Part shown: piece by piece, positions 43,101 to 44,061 of the stretch
Position numbering within the stretch: the stretch's first letter is position 1
How the letters are laid out: the number at the start of each line of letters is the position of its first letter
NCBI GenBank assembly: GCA_903813345.2
Contig: CAIIXF020000010.1
Span: forward strand, 14,505,181-14,569,180
DNA length: 64,000 nucleotides
Source: Owenia fusiformis
Taxonomy: Eukaryota; Annelida; Polychaeta; Sabellida; Oweniidae
Reading direction: 5' to 3'
The notes under the pieces: generated by a model
Told to the model about the DNA's origin: nothing
Databases searched by the model: none
The model's input: only the letters and a program-made list of their open reading frames with translations
Program-made: the position numbers and the translations under genes

Positions 43101-44061
43101 AATTGCAGCAAAGGGGGACTCTGAACACACAGATCTGCAATGCAAATATATTTTTGTGTAAGCTTGACTTACAATGGCTTTGTAAGATAATGTGATCCTT
43201 GGACAATATTGACAATATTTTATAAAATTGAAATTTATTTTCCAATAGCTATATTTCAAAAATGGCTTGTTTTTTGTTGGAGAGAATAAAAGTAAAATAT
43301 CTTAAGACAGCAAATTGAGCACATAGAAAACTTCAAACTTTGGAAACAGTCAAAGACAATTTTGGTGCATAAATAGGCACTGTACCAGACAATAATATAT
43401 TGTATTGCCATATATAATACCTTGCCAGTCCAAGTTGACTGCTGAGCATGCCATCTAGATAATGCTCTTGCTCTTCTATAGAGGGCACCTCCTGTTCAAA
43501 GTCGGGCAATAAAGGTCCCTTGAGTGGAACTACAGGCTGTGGCATTGTTATCACCTCCTATGTAGACACAAAAATGTATACAATATGAGATTAAAGAGAA
43601 ATCGGAAACAATATACAAATCAGATATAGTATCATCATAAAAGATACAATACAATAAGATGATACATGTATTACAATATGAAATCAAGAGAAATGGAACA
43701 ATATACAAATGAGTCATATTATCAGCATTAGATGGTATTACAATTAACATTCACTTTGCTTACACTTATTTGATTTCTTTCTTTCTAGACTACCAAAATT
43801 CCTTGATTTTCTAGCAATCCTTTTGCTACGGCATCGGCATCTCAAACCTTATTTAACTTTCATAATTTCTTTTCACAAAACATGACATGATATTCACCTT
43901 ATTTGATACAAGTCTGTTGTAAAGGGCAATGGTATCATCCCAGGTTGCTATGGACTCACAATCCTCTATCACCCATTGTGTATTCAGGTGCTCGAGCCAT
44001 TTCAGCTTCACAGGGGGATTCAGCGCCATCTTTATAATCAGGGTAGGTCTTTGCTCCCTGT
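183..44061 (-). CDS. HERC1: HERC1 giant HECT E3 ubiquitin ligase, 5' part (26 coding exons, 3' end outside window)
   Basis: HERC1 is a cytosolic and membrane-associated ubiquitin ligase of about 4,860 residues in vertebrates, with two RCC1-like propellers, a SPRY domain, WD repeats and a C-terminal HECT domain. Only the first ~1396 codons lie here. I read 26 exons on the minus strand, each with an AG acceptor and a GT donor (one GC). Every phase is compatible and no stop interrupts the joined frame. Order and spacing follow vertebrate HERC1: start MALNPPVKLKWLEHLN, then the EMGVRTGLSLLFSLLRQ block, RCC1-like repeats, then GPDRWDSLSRGQRMQL and PTKSWVWLVDMERATSLLIG. The HECT, SPRY and WD parts must lie left of the window. 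Two introns are very long (10.6 and 18.0 kb) and carry other genes. Exon coordinates are in the three block entries. Gene identity is near certain; single boundaries could be off by a few bases. Confidence 0.97.
474..612 (+). repeat. short interspersed repeat, copy 1
   Basis: A stretch beginning near ACATGCAAAATGTCAC and containing TGTCATTTGTTACAGA, CCATCCACAAAAAA, GGAGACTATA and ending GGTGACATAA. The same order of motifs recurs at 17072-17210 and 33209-33335, and the first part at 2692-2760. It sits in a HERC1 intron. No RNA polymerase III box is obvious, so SINE status is only a guess. Confidence 0.6.
2325..2470 (+). repeat. tandem duplication of the 3' end of a HERC1 exon with its donor site
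   Basis: Two adjacent ~77-bp units begin ACAAAGAGATTCAGTG and include the minus-strand donor (TACTTACCTAATT) and about 30 bp of coding sequence (TGTAGTTGTACCC, CAAGCCATTACT). The right unit is joined to the real exon 2435-2656. The left unit is a near copy with a few substitutions, stranded in the intron with its own consensus donor near 2357. Confidence 0.75.
2692..2760 (+). repeat. short interspersed repeat, partial copy 2
   Basis: GAAATGTCACGACCTGCCAT and TTGTTACAGACATTGAATAC match the 5' half of the repeat at 474-612. The 3' half is absent. Confidence 0.45.
4230..4352. repeat. AT-rich palindromic repeat abutting a HERC1 donor
   Basis: ATACAATATACATTGTATAT-type palindromes occur three times. 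A ~55-bp unit containing the palindrome plus GTAGCGTGACTT is tandemly duplicated, the last copy ending exactly at the donor of exon 4352-4513. On the minus strand the donor is therefore followed within 10 nt by a strong hairpin. Confidence 0.6.
5624..5661 (-). other. degenerate third copy of the histone-like 3' hairpin pair
   Basis: On the minus strand AGCCCTTTTCATGGCT (5646-5661) is followed, at the same spacing as in the two live copies, by GATCCTTTCAAAGACC (5624-5639). Both keep the outline of the paired hairpins downstream of the intronless genes, but the stems are broken. It looks like the remnant of a decayed third gene copy or a 3' flank duplication. Confidence 0.5.
5803..5862 (-). promoter_or_regulatory. 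histone-type 3'-end signal of the minus-strand intronless gene
   Basis: Minus strand, 3' to the stop at 5944: hairpin 1 AGCCCTTTTCAGTGCT (5847-5862, one stem mismatch), then hairpin 2 GGTCCTTTTCAGGACC (5825-5840), a perfect 6-bp stem with loop TTTC, preceded by AAAC and followed by ACCA. Eleven nt later comes the purine-rich ACAAAAGAGAAAT (5802-5814). Stem length, loop length, loop composition, flanking A/C residues and the downstream purine element are those of replication-dependent histone mRNAs (SLBP site plus U7-binding histone downstream element). Processing itself is inferred. Confidence 0.7.
5944..6339 (-). CDS. unrecognised 131-residue acidic coiled-coil protein, copy 1
   Basis: Intronless frame with ATG at 6337-6339 and TGA at 5944-5946. 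The upstream TTG/CTG-type extension is not needed, because the ATG lies 77 bp from a TATA box exactly as in copy 2. The protein starts MDSYSMQESEAYGVPEREQT, has a long helical middle rich in Q, E, K and R (about residues 20-110, with NMKMMFYYYAQEMAEVVQEL) and an acidic tail (DDESEYSFIDDEEE). It is near-identical to the product of 15302-15700 over ~115 residues, and the tails differ. I do not recognise the family. Acidic tail plus helix could suit a chromatin, chaperone or cytoskeletal partner, but that is guesswork. The histone-like 3' end suggests S-phase or oocyte expression without a poly(A) tail. The gene lies antiparallel to copy 2, inside a HERC1 intron and in the same direction as HERC1. 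Confidence 0.8.
   Translation of the reverse strand: MDSYSMQESEAYGVPEREQTLGREQTIEQLDVAYRKFTKACDQLLLIDDRTKMVEIRYKRAKENHREAHRYSLRLQLSTLSNMKMMFYYYAQEMAEVVQELKTKVQQMEVQYSDDESEYSFIDDEEEHFMV
6416..6423 (-). promoter_or_regulatory. TATA box of intronless gene copy 1
   Basis: CTATATATACCCC on the minus strand, 77 bp upstream of the ATG, the same distance as in copy 2. The segment from the TATA to the ATG (TGATCTGACTTGC, CACATCACAACATTACATCA) is shared. The retrotransposon's left end is 43 bp further upstream. Confidence 0.7.
6466..6734 (+). repeat. split direct repeat A1
   Basis: Starts ATTCAAATTATTGACAATAA and ends CGATTCTTTT; matches A2 without visible difference. It contains several donor-like sites (CAG|GTAAATG, CTG|GTAAGTTAC and CAAT|GTAAGTTATAC at 6709/6710) that could serve splicing to the acceptors ahead of the SGNH or Gag frames. 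Confidence 0.92.
7401..8000 (+). CDS. retrotransposon SGNH/GDSL-type hydrolase, 199 aa
   Basis: ATG at 7401, TAG at 7998-8000. The product has the SGNH hydrolase landmarks in order: block I I-I-G-H-S-F with the nucleophile Ser13 (GHS instead of GDS), block III G-E-N-D (residues 65-68, usual GxND) and block V D-P-I-H (Asp171, His174). Lipase/esterase-like SGNH domains are known in some Ngaro elements and in some LINEs, where the role is unclear. Here the ORF is first in the element, ahead of Gag. An acceptor-like TATATTTCAG ends at 7305, and a consensus donor GTAAGAAT begins at the first base after the stop. I chose the first ATG; an open but ATG-less stretch extends back to 7314. Confidence 0.85.
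   Translation: MPKNIRVNIIGHSFVRKIEETNQFDFKLKEDIVNHKTSIVYTIKQFQDGVKYENPYPDMAILQLGENDLVHRSSTFVAENLITLAEQYLDIHPSLKAFYIGELFQRSWHPFKSSINTTSDCIQYNSKILSTNFKLLNDIHHHKDNRLFFLHHPHTTQYKNQWSNLIDDTHDPIHLNAKGEKRLVKSWKGAVLRFLDYIY
8001..8591 (+). other. putative intron between SGNH and Gag frames, with tandem repeats
   Basis: GTAAGAATAA starts right after the SGNH stop and TTTCATTCCAG ends right before the Gag ATG, so the interval is a perfect GT-AG intron. Inside, at about 8160-8430, an ~91-bp unit occurs three times, each beginning with the palindrome ATCATATTTATATTATGAT. A shorter repeat (TTTATTATGATTAGCCTTA) occurs twice at 8416-8465. Confidence 0.6.
8592..9908 (+). CDS. retrotransposon Gag-like protein, 438 aa
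   Basis: ATG at 8592 directly after an acceptor-like TTCCAG; TGA at 9906-9908. The N-terminal third is Ser/Thr/Pro/Asn rich and carries four FIPPTP-type repeats from an 18-bp DNA repeat. The middle (about residues 195-350) is a conserved-looking globular region. Near the C end are two zinc motifs: a C-x8-C-x4-C-x3-H set starting CFPFHQGLTC (~378-396) and a C-x2-C-x4-H-x4-C knuckle CPTCNRSKHSMSKC (398-411), followed by a basic tail. This is the layout of a nucleic-acid-binding Gag. The next frame (polymerase) overlaps or follows at once. Confidence 0.85.
   Translation: MSETEGSDPSPSITIEEYHTSNTLTAAKSMPTLIRGNFTTTCPGIPSYSTTSSIPSQPNMSFSLNRPTSSITRPIPSFASSGNIQPYPFIPPTPFIPPTPFIPPTPSNLSAFPNFQPVSTAYGLIPNPNAMLQGQVSVASMNPIPNQMPFPNQGQTQGGFTLPPTTQPSFASTFPQNFNPIDYQLSLSMQSAPLHNLIPQKLKDKIWADEYIALSSLVKGPEEDKNNDYVLCEMKSDGSFESKHLNLNPSKKGKILSFPEWIRAFSIFIAVYTQRFPDQTPHLLKYMVSVTELFQRHQGWRVYDEKFRDERAKTKFPWGMLHFEYWLKAKELNANASTLWISKHEQNMFGFTDNKMYYPPKNSQKTTQSKSEIPLGYCFPFHQGLTCDKSPCPFNHTCPTCNRSKHSMSKCYSRNNNRQAQFPNKKRSSTGDSKKPFE
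9913..11535 (+). CDS. retrotransposon reverse transcriptase - RNase H, ~540 aa
   Basis: RT landmarks: FRVIHNLSHPRGQSINDTIP; CKTDIEAAFRIIPM with catalytic Asp154; LPMGLSSSCAIF; and HILDDFLIL with Asp222-Asp223 (LDDF form typical of DIRS/Ngaro). RNase H landmarks: FTDAS (Asp395), ILEL (Glu428), HSDN (Asp453) and ADALSR (Asp503). The frame is open from 9751, but its first ATG is 9913, four bases after the Gag stop, so either re-initiation or a frameshift inside 9751-9908 would express it. Residue numbers count from 9913. There is no protease or integrase domain, as expected for this class. Confidence 0.92.
   Translation: MSTQVVTPVKPERLRYWLEGYEHQEEIVQGFTYGFKFPHSDMPEHYNITHDNLSSVSKNPEALDKKLNKELKAGRILGPFDQPPFDNYVISPLFLVPKKSPGEFRVIHNLSHPRGQSINDTIPDETSTVKYATVQQAIDIIKHLGKGCFLCKTDIEAAFRIIPMHQSTHNLLGMKWNNKFYFDRCLPMGLSSSCAIFELFSTSLEWIAKNKLNIPYMIHILDDFLILSANEEQCSGDLNKFLSMCADIGVPLSPEKTFLPNTTLTFAGIELDTLLLEARLPVEKIVKGKTIIDTLCNINPITNKPKPKKVSKRELLSAIGFLSYCCCVIPFGRSFISRLIHLSKKVKELHYKILINTPAMQDLLMWKEFLIHFNGKSIFLTEEQETREQLHLFTDASTTIGYGAVCNNLWFKGEWPAEWKELDINILELYPIVTAILTWANFMSGHTVILHSDNEAVVNILNKFSTSNQTSMQLLRPMILKCLLNNIMFKSEHIAGIHNSAADALSRNNLSYFQKLIPTASKDPSCVPDQYLPHNWTLSF
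11487..12386 (+). CDS. retrotransposon tyrosine recombinase, 299 aa
   Basis: ATG at 11487, overlapping the RT-RNase H frame by 49 nt in the -1 register; TAG at 12384-12386. An N-terminal SAM-like segment (STRKSYERAWDLLVQF, LRLKKYAPNSIKSILSGISY) precedes the catalytic core. The core residues are present: Arg157 in FGLLRSSE, His263 and Arg266 in HSLRIGGAT, and the nucleophile Tyr297 in FRKYIR, which lies three residues from the end. This recombinase integrates the circular DNA copy and replaces the integrase of LTR elements. The core appears intact. Confidence 0.92.
   Translation: MCTRSVFTSQLDTIVLEALQAAQAPSTRKSYERAWDLLVQFNSQTGIGEFPLTPASASLFAAHLRLKKYAPNSIKSILSGISYFHKINNFKDPTTSYVVSQIVSGFCKQNPTIDTRLPINIALLEKMISKTSEVEFDPFAQVLYRAMLSTAFFGLLRSSEMTSTSAGHNLQLESIKFSPDEAFFTITFPHFKHSSSPATISINSQLPSCCPVLHMKLYLNLRSFKPGPLFIYRDAPVKTSVFNNFLHKLFVQCQVDPTFYKCHSLRIGGATWAANLGLDDYTIKKIGRWKSLAFRKYIR
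12397..12552 (+). repeat. 46-bp tandem repeat after the recombinase gene
   Basis: Unit CTCAGACAGGTGTCGAGTAT + GCATTTTCATGTTAGCCCCA + AAGTTG, three full copies and a fourth partial one that diverges after GTGTCGAG. It lies between the recombinase stop and B1. Confidence 0.85.
12799..12804 (+). terminator. candidate polyadenylation signal of the retrotransposon
   Basis: AATAAA followed within 30 nt by a T-rich stretch (CTTTTCTTTTGGG). It would end mRNAs ahead of B1. Genomic transcripts must read through into A2/B2. Confidence 0.4.
12866..13104 (+). repeat. split direct repeat B1
   Basis: Starts GGCCTTATTTTCGCCCAAG, ends GAACATAAAT; 239 bp, same length and sequence as B2. It is preceded by a GC-rich inverted motif CTCTCGCGAGAG. 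Confidence 0.9.
13103..13371 (+). repeat. split direct repeat A2
   Basis: Full-length second copy of A1, directly joined to B1. The B1/A2 junction mimics the joined ends of a circular intermediate. Confidence 0.92.
13408..13646 (+). repeat. split direct repeat B2 (right end of the element)
   Basis: Second copy of B1, separated from A2 by 36 bp of unrelated C/T-rich sequence (13372-13407). Host sequence resumes at 13647 (ACACGGATTGC). Confidence 0.9.
13647..14448. other. host sequence between retrotransposon and promoter repeats
   Basis: AT-rich stretch within the HERC1 intron. I see no gene, inverted repeat or tandem repeat in it. Confidence 0.5.
14449..15215 (+). repeat. ~118-bp tandem repeats upstream of intronless gene copy 2
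   Basis: Units start near GTGTTTGAAGTGATTGTTTT at about 14449, 14598, 14719, 14837, 14951, 15056 (short) and 15111. Each carries TAATCCTAGGGATAATAGG, GTGTCTTTGGTGTTTTTAT, a CCTGAAACCAC part and TTCAAACTGATTATTGAGTG followed by TATATA. The gene's own TATA box stands in the last, partial unit. The array is therefore an amplified upstream promoter segment rather than an unrelated satellite. Confidence 0.85.
15216..15225 (+). promoter_or_regulatory. TATA box of intronless gene copy 2
   Basis: TATATAAATA, 77 bp before the ATG at 15302, the same spacing as for copy 1. The start site is likely about 30 bp downstream, near TTACAGTTCCAAC. Confidence 0.75.
15302..15700 (+). CDS. unrecognised 132-residue acidic coiled-coil protein, copy 2
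   Basis: Intronless, ATG 15302, TGA 15698-15700. It starts MDSYSMQESEAYGVPEREQT like copy 1. Internal replacements are few and mild (for example LL to LV, EIRY to EVRY, NH to NQ), while the DNA differs at many third positions, suggesting purifying selection on both copies. The tail is a longer acidic run (SEDEEDEDIDE). The central ~90 residues are predicted helix with heptad-like spacing, and there is no signal peptide or membrane segment. The in-frame sequence before the ATG has no earlier ATG. The gene is transcribed away from copy 1 and opposite to HERC1. Function unknown. Confidence 0.82.
   Translation: MDSYSMQESEAYGVPEREQTLDLEQTIEQLDVAYRKFTKACDQLLVIDDRTKMVEVRYKRAKENQREAHRYSLRLQLSTLSNMKMMFYYYAQEMAEVVQELKTKVQQMEVQYSDDESEYSFSEDEEDEDIDE
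15757..15817 (+). promoter_or_regulatory. histone-type 3'-end signal of intronless gene copy 2
   Basis: 57 nt after the stop: hairpin 1 AGCCCTTTTCAGGGCT (15757-15772, perfect 6-bp stem, loop TTTC), then six bases later hairpin 2 GGTCCTTCTCAGGACC (15779-15794, perfect stem, loop TCTC), with AAAC before and ATCAAA after. Purine-rich AGAAAAGAGAAA lies at 15806-15817, 11 nt further on. Against the canonical histone stem GGCTCT/AGAGCC, hairpin 2 differs by paired changes that keep the stem. Two such hairpins in a row are unusual. No AATAAA is seen within 100 bp. Confidence 0.72.
16445..40472 (-). CDS. HERC1: HERC1 exons 6-14: first RCC1-like domain (about residues 334-743)
   Basis: Exons: 40239-40472, 22200-22266, 21837-22001, 21130-21238, 19345-19412, 17809-17952, 17373-17500, 16894-17038, 16445-16616. 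Together they encode a seven-bladed propeller seen as repeated W/F-G-x-G-x-x-G-x-L-G-H-G motifs: YVWGSNSSHQL, YSWGDGDYGKLGHGNSS, YTWGEGDYGRLGHGDSNS, WSFGGGDNGKLGHGD, YSWGHGACLGIGS, YAWGTNAMGQCGQG. In the family this domain binds ARF/Rab GTPases and acts in nucleotide exchange or scaffolding. The first intron (22267-40238) is 18 kb and hosts the zinc-finger and fibrinogen-like genes on the other strand. Exon 14 ends with a GC donor (GACAG|GCATGT); the next exon begins GCAAGTG and restores the expected residue order. Confidence 0.95.
17072..17210 (+). repeat. short interspersed repeat, copy 3
   Basis: ACATGCAAAATCTCACCACT, TGCCATTTGTTACAGAGAC and GGAGACTATGACTATGACTA follow the order of the repeat at 474-612. 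The copy lies in the HERC1 intron after exon 12. Confidence 0.5.
18457..18954. mobile_element. hAT-type MITE, 498 bp, with 8-bp target duplication
   Basis: Ends TAGTGTTGTCGCGAT and ATCGCGACAACACTA are inverted repeats, flanked on both sides by CAATAGTG (18449-18456 and 18955-18962). The TAG start and 8-bp duplication are hAT features. Inside are several CATCGATGCA/ATCGCGAT motifs in both orientations. There is no transposase frame. Confidence 0.88.
19135..19312. mobile_element. small inverted-repeat element
   Basis: AGTGATCTCCCCAGCATTAA at the left is mirrored by TTCTGGGGAGATCACT at the right, and GCAAGTGGGCGCAG by CTGCACCCACTTG. It has no coding capacity and lies in a HERC1 intron. Confidence 0.6.
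19420..21120. other. HERC1 intron, no gene seen
   Basis: Only short chance frames. I see no inverted or tandem repeat of note and no splice-bounded coding segment until exon 21130-21238. Confidence 0.5.
23583..24347. mobile_element. 765-bp palindromic element bounded by TTAA
   Basis: Starts TTAAGGTGCTATGGAAGTTA and ends with its inverse TAACTTCCATAGCACCTTAA. The arms extend about 350 bp each (shared motifs include CAGAACTCTGTTATC, ACCATGCACATTGTGAT and ATTCAAAAGATTC). TTAA at both tips suggests a piggyBac-like or Kolobok-like non-autonomous element. Related copies lie at 63330-63570 and 63772 to the right edge. There is no transposase frame. Confidence 0.82.
24615..29531 (+). CDS. C2H2 zinc-finger protein, 540 aa, two coding exons
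   Basis: Exon 1 24615-24711 (ATG; MDKPTSKSIQQDVSCESP; donor GGTATG at 24712) and exon 2 28006-29531 (acceptor TTTTGCAG, stop TAA). Phases 1/1 match. The first ~265 residues are polar and unstructured. Nine C2H2 fingers follow (from residue ~267), joined by TGEKP-type linkers: KVCSKSY, DVCPKTF, SICDKSF, KFCPKAF, EFCSKAF, EICLKLF, AFCSKTF, FICSKAF, DVCSKTY. A DNA-binding nuclear regulator is expected. After finger 1 the segment STRHMGIHSNEK is repeated in frame. Exon 2 alone also has an ATG at 28020 that could start a shorter form. It is nested in a HERC1 intron on the opposite strand. The 3.3 kb intron holds an alternative exon and two repeat elements. No KRAB, ZAD or BTB domain is seen. Confidence 0.88.
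25165..25343 (+). CDS. alternative last exon of the zinc-finger gene (fingerless isoform, 91 aa)
   Basis: Preceded by TTTTGTTTGCAG, opens with TTGATCCTACAAG, in phase with exon 1, and ends at a TAG (25341-25343). The peptide VDPTSTITETNTCDDKVPEP, with later EELICEQ and CDTDSG, resembles the start of exon 2 (VDTTRMDKSISELEL, with ESLICNK and KDTNSD). It thus looks like a diverged duplicate of the start of exon 2 that lost the fingers. Joined to exon 1 it would give a 91-residue protein without a DNA-binding domain. It may equally be a decayed exon. Confidence 0.55.
25353..26593 (+). mobile_element. repeat-family element A with expanded internal array
   Basis: Left end TTATCCCATCGAAGTTCAGA, then GGGATATAGGGAACGCC and a GTCCGTCC run; right end GGCTGTTCGATGGGATTCGC. 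TCCCATCGAAG and GTTCGATGGGA form a short inverted pair. Between them a unit with AGTAGTGGAGCGATTTTGTT, CATATTTGGTATGTGAATAC and GGCACACTGTCTAATGACAC recurs about seven times (25540-26480), alternating with AAAATGGCCGCCATTTT palindromes. The member at 52173-52777 has about one unit. Confidence 0.7.
26614..27817 (-). mobile_element. repeat-family element B, inverted tail-to-tail to A
   Basis: Read on the minus strand it begins TTATCCCACCGAACGAAGTT, has GGGGGATATAG and a CCGTCCGTCC run (27695-27775), and ends GGTGGGATTTGCTACTCCGT, the same pair of ends as element A. The interior is a different array: a ~140-bp unit (GGCATCAGCATATAAAATTT, CCAAATCCATCCACTGGTAT, TTTGAGTTATCAAAGAT, GCCGCCATTTTGAAATT) repeated about seven times. 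Confidence 0.68.
29867..31999. mobile_element. 2.1 kb element with ~570-bp inverted arms and 5-bp target duplication
   Basis: Ends CACAGGCTGGTATCGAAAAA and its inverse are flanked by TATAA on both sides (29862-29866, 32000-32004). The arms (to about 30437 and from about 31430) share GTCCGCTGTGACGGAGCGT, AGTCCAACAACGCTAAGAGT and GTGACGGAGCAGTTT with ~90% identity by eye. The centre (30690-31290) is a patchwork of short motifs in both orientations (TATGCCATATTC, CACCTGCGG, GAATATGCCATAT). Two frames of 106 and 139 codons overlap it without recognisable domains. It is probably non-autonomous; I could not assign the superfamily. A fragment of an arm lies at 61543-61640. Confidence 0.8.
32002..32400 (+). 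repeat. 212-bp tandem duplication next to the 2.1 kb element
   Basis: TAAGCATCTAAATATATAAT starts both copies (32002 and 32214). They agree over ~170 bp with few differences, then the second runs into CTTCTTGCAGTC. Confidence 0.8.
32160..32633 (-). mobile_element. truncated member of the element A/B family
   Basis: Contains GCCATATTGAAAATG, GGTGGCCATTTTAAAATTC and CTTGAGAAGGACTCCT, and ends TTTCAATATCCCTGACAGAC then TTCTGTGGGATAA, corresponding to the ATCCC terminus of element B. Confidence 0.5.
33123..38840 (+). CDS. secreted protein with two fibrinogen-like domains, 519 aa (five exons)
   Basis: Exons 33123-33168 (signal peptide MQSIVLICILLLIHR), 33598-33825, 34464-35048, 37668-37894, 38367-38840 (TGA). 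All junction phases agree (1,1,1,0). Exon 2 gives a basic linker and DCLEVLTSIDNN, the usual start of a fibrinogen-related domain. Exon 3 continues GWYIIAPR, VYCDQPD, GGWTVIQRNDG and FWLGNDNIYD, with the calcium loop STNDEDNDN and NCAEMFGGGMWYTNC. Domain 1 lacks the final SLK/MKIRP-like strand. Exons 4-5 give domain 2 (GVYNIQLDP, GDWTVIQTRTDGSLDFDRPW, GEFWWGLENIW, VCKGGWWY, RMMLKVKV); its calcium loop is lost (STNDRGTYSD). Such proteins act as lectins or clotting/immune recognition factors. Alternatively exons 4-5 belong to a second gene whose 5' exons I missed. Nested antisense in a HERC1 intron. Confidence 0.75.
33209..33335 (+). repeat. short interspersed repeat, copy 4
   Basis: GCATGCAAAATATCACTACC, GTCATTTGTAACAGATGCC, CCATCCACAAAAAAAAG and GGTGGTGACATAAAT, same order as at 474-612. 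Lies in the first intron of the fibrinogen-like gene. Confidence 0.55.
34019..34386. mobile_element. TA-flanked MITE in an intron of the fibrinogen-like gene
   Basis: CTGTAGATTGGGTTAATTTG at the left and CAAATTAACCCAACTTACAG at the right are inverted copies with TA at both outer edges (34017-34018, 34387-34388), as for Tc1/mariner-type elements. 368 bp, no coding frame. Confidence 0.72.
35811..35880 (+). tRNA. tRNA-like sequence: glycine-type body, GGC (Ala) anticodon; probable pseudogene
   Basis: TGGTGTAGGGGTAGAGTCC fits an A box and GGTTCGAATCC is a perfect B box. The anticodon arm CCTCGC-TTGGCAC-GCGGGA and the variable region resemble eukaryotic tRNA-Gly(GCC), but the loop reads GGC. The T stem has one mismatch and the acceptor arms (AACACGG against ATTGCCT) do not pair. 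A T-rich run (TTTTTATTTTTTT) follows at once. The internal promoter and terminator look usable; a functional tRNA is doubtful. Confidence 0.5.
36153..36637. mobile_element. 485-bp foldback element
   Basis: TGGACAGCTCATCGATTGTG at the left and CACAATCATGGAGCTGTCCA at the right. The arms (~190 bp) share CTTTGAAATCGAATTAAGTC, GATCAGCGGC and CAAGACTTGTAA. The centre has AATATGGCG/CGCCATATT. No coding frame. It lies in the long intron of the fibrinogen-like gene. Confidence 0.75.
38841..40238. other. HERC1 intron, no gene seen
   Basis: 3' flank of the fibrinogen-like gene. At 39413-39445 GCCAAGGTGTAGCGAGTCCC and ATCGAACAGCC are the inverse of the right end of the element A family, an isolated fragment. 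At 40030-40160 CCTGTAGCAAGGGGGG, with ATCATGCAGTTTTTCACCAT, is shared (partly inverted) with 50850-51010, an interspersed repeat. Confidence 0.5.
40674..44061 (-). CDS. HERC1: HERC1 exons 1-5: start codon and N-terminal helical region (residues 1-333)
   Basis: Exons (high to low): 43898-44061 with ATG at 44027-44029 and a 5'UTR part that begins at an AG acceptor, so at least one untranslated exon lies upstream; 43421-43557; 42622-43134; 42057-42177; 40674-40769. Readable landmarks are LPDFEQEVPSIEEQEHYLDG, RLVVLQRIFYAVVNKYHDK, TDALVEMGVRTGLSLLFSLL and RYLLEWIEMAL, all of which have close counterparts in vertebrate HERC1. Phases at the four internal junctions are 0, 2, 2, 0. The intron between the last two exons contains a 1 kb minisatellite. 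Confidence 0.95.
40812..41867 (+). repeat. 20-bp minisatellite, about 53 copies, in HERC1 intron 5
   Basis: Unit GGTTCTGGATAAAGGTTGGA with variants GGATTAAGGTT, TTGAATGTTCT and TTTGAGGTTCT. Variants recur every 40-60 bp in places, showing higher-order copying. The 20-bp period gives long frames on the minus strand with a 20-residue period, which I do not regard as genes. Confidence 0.95.
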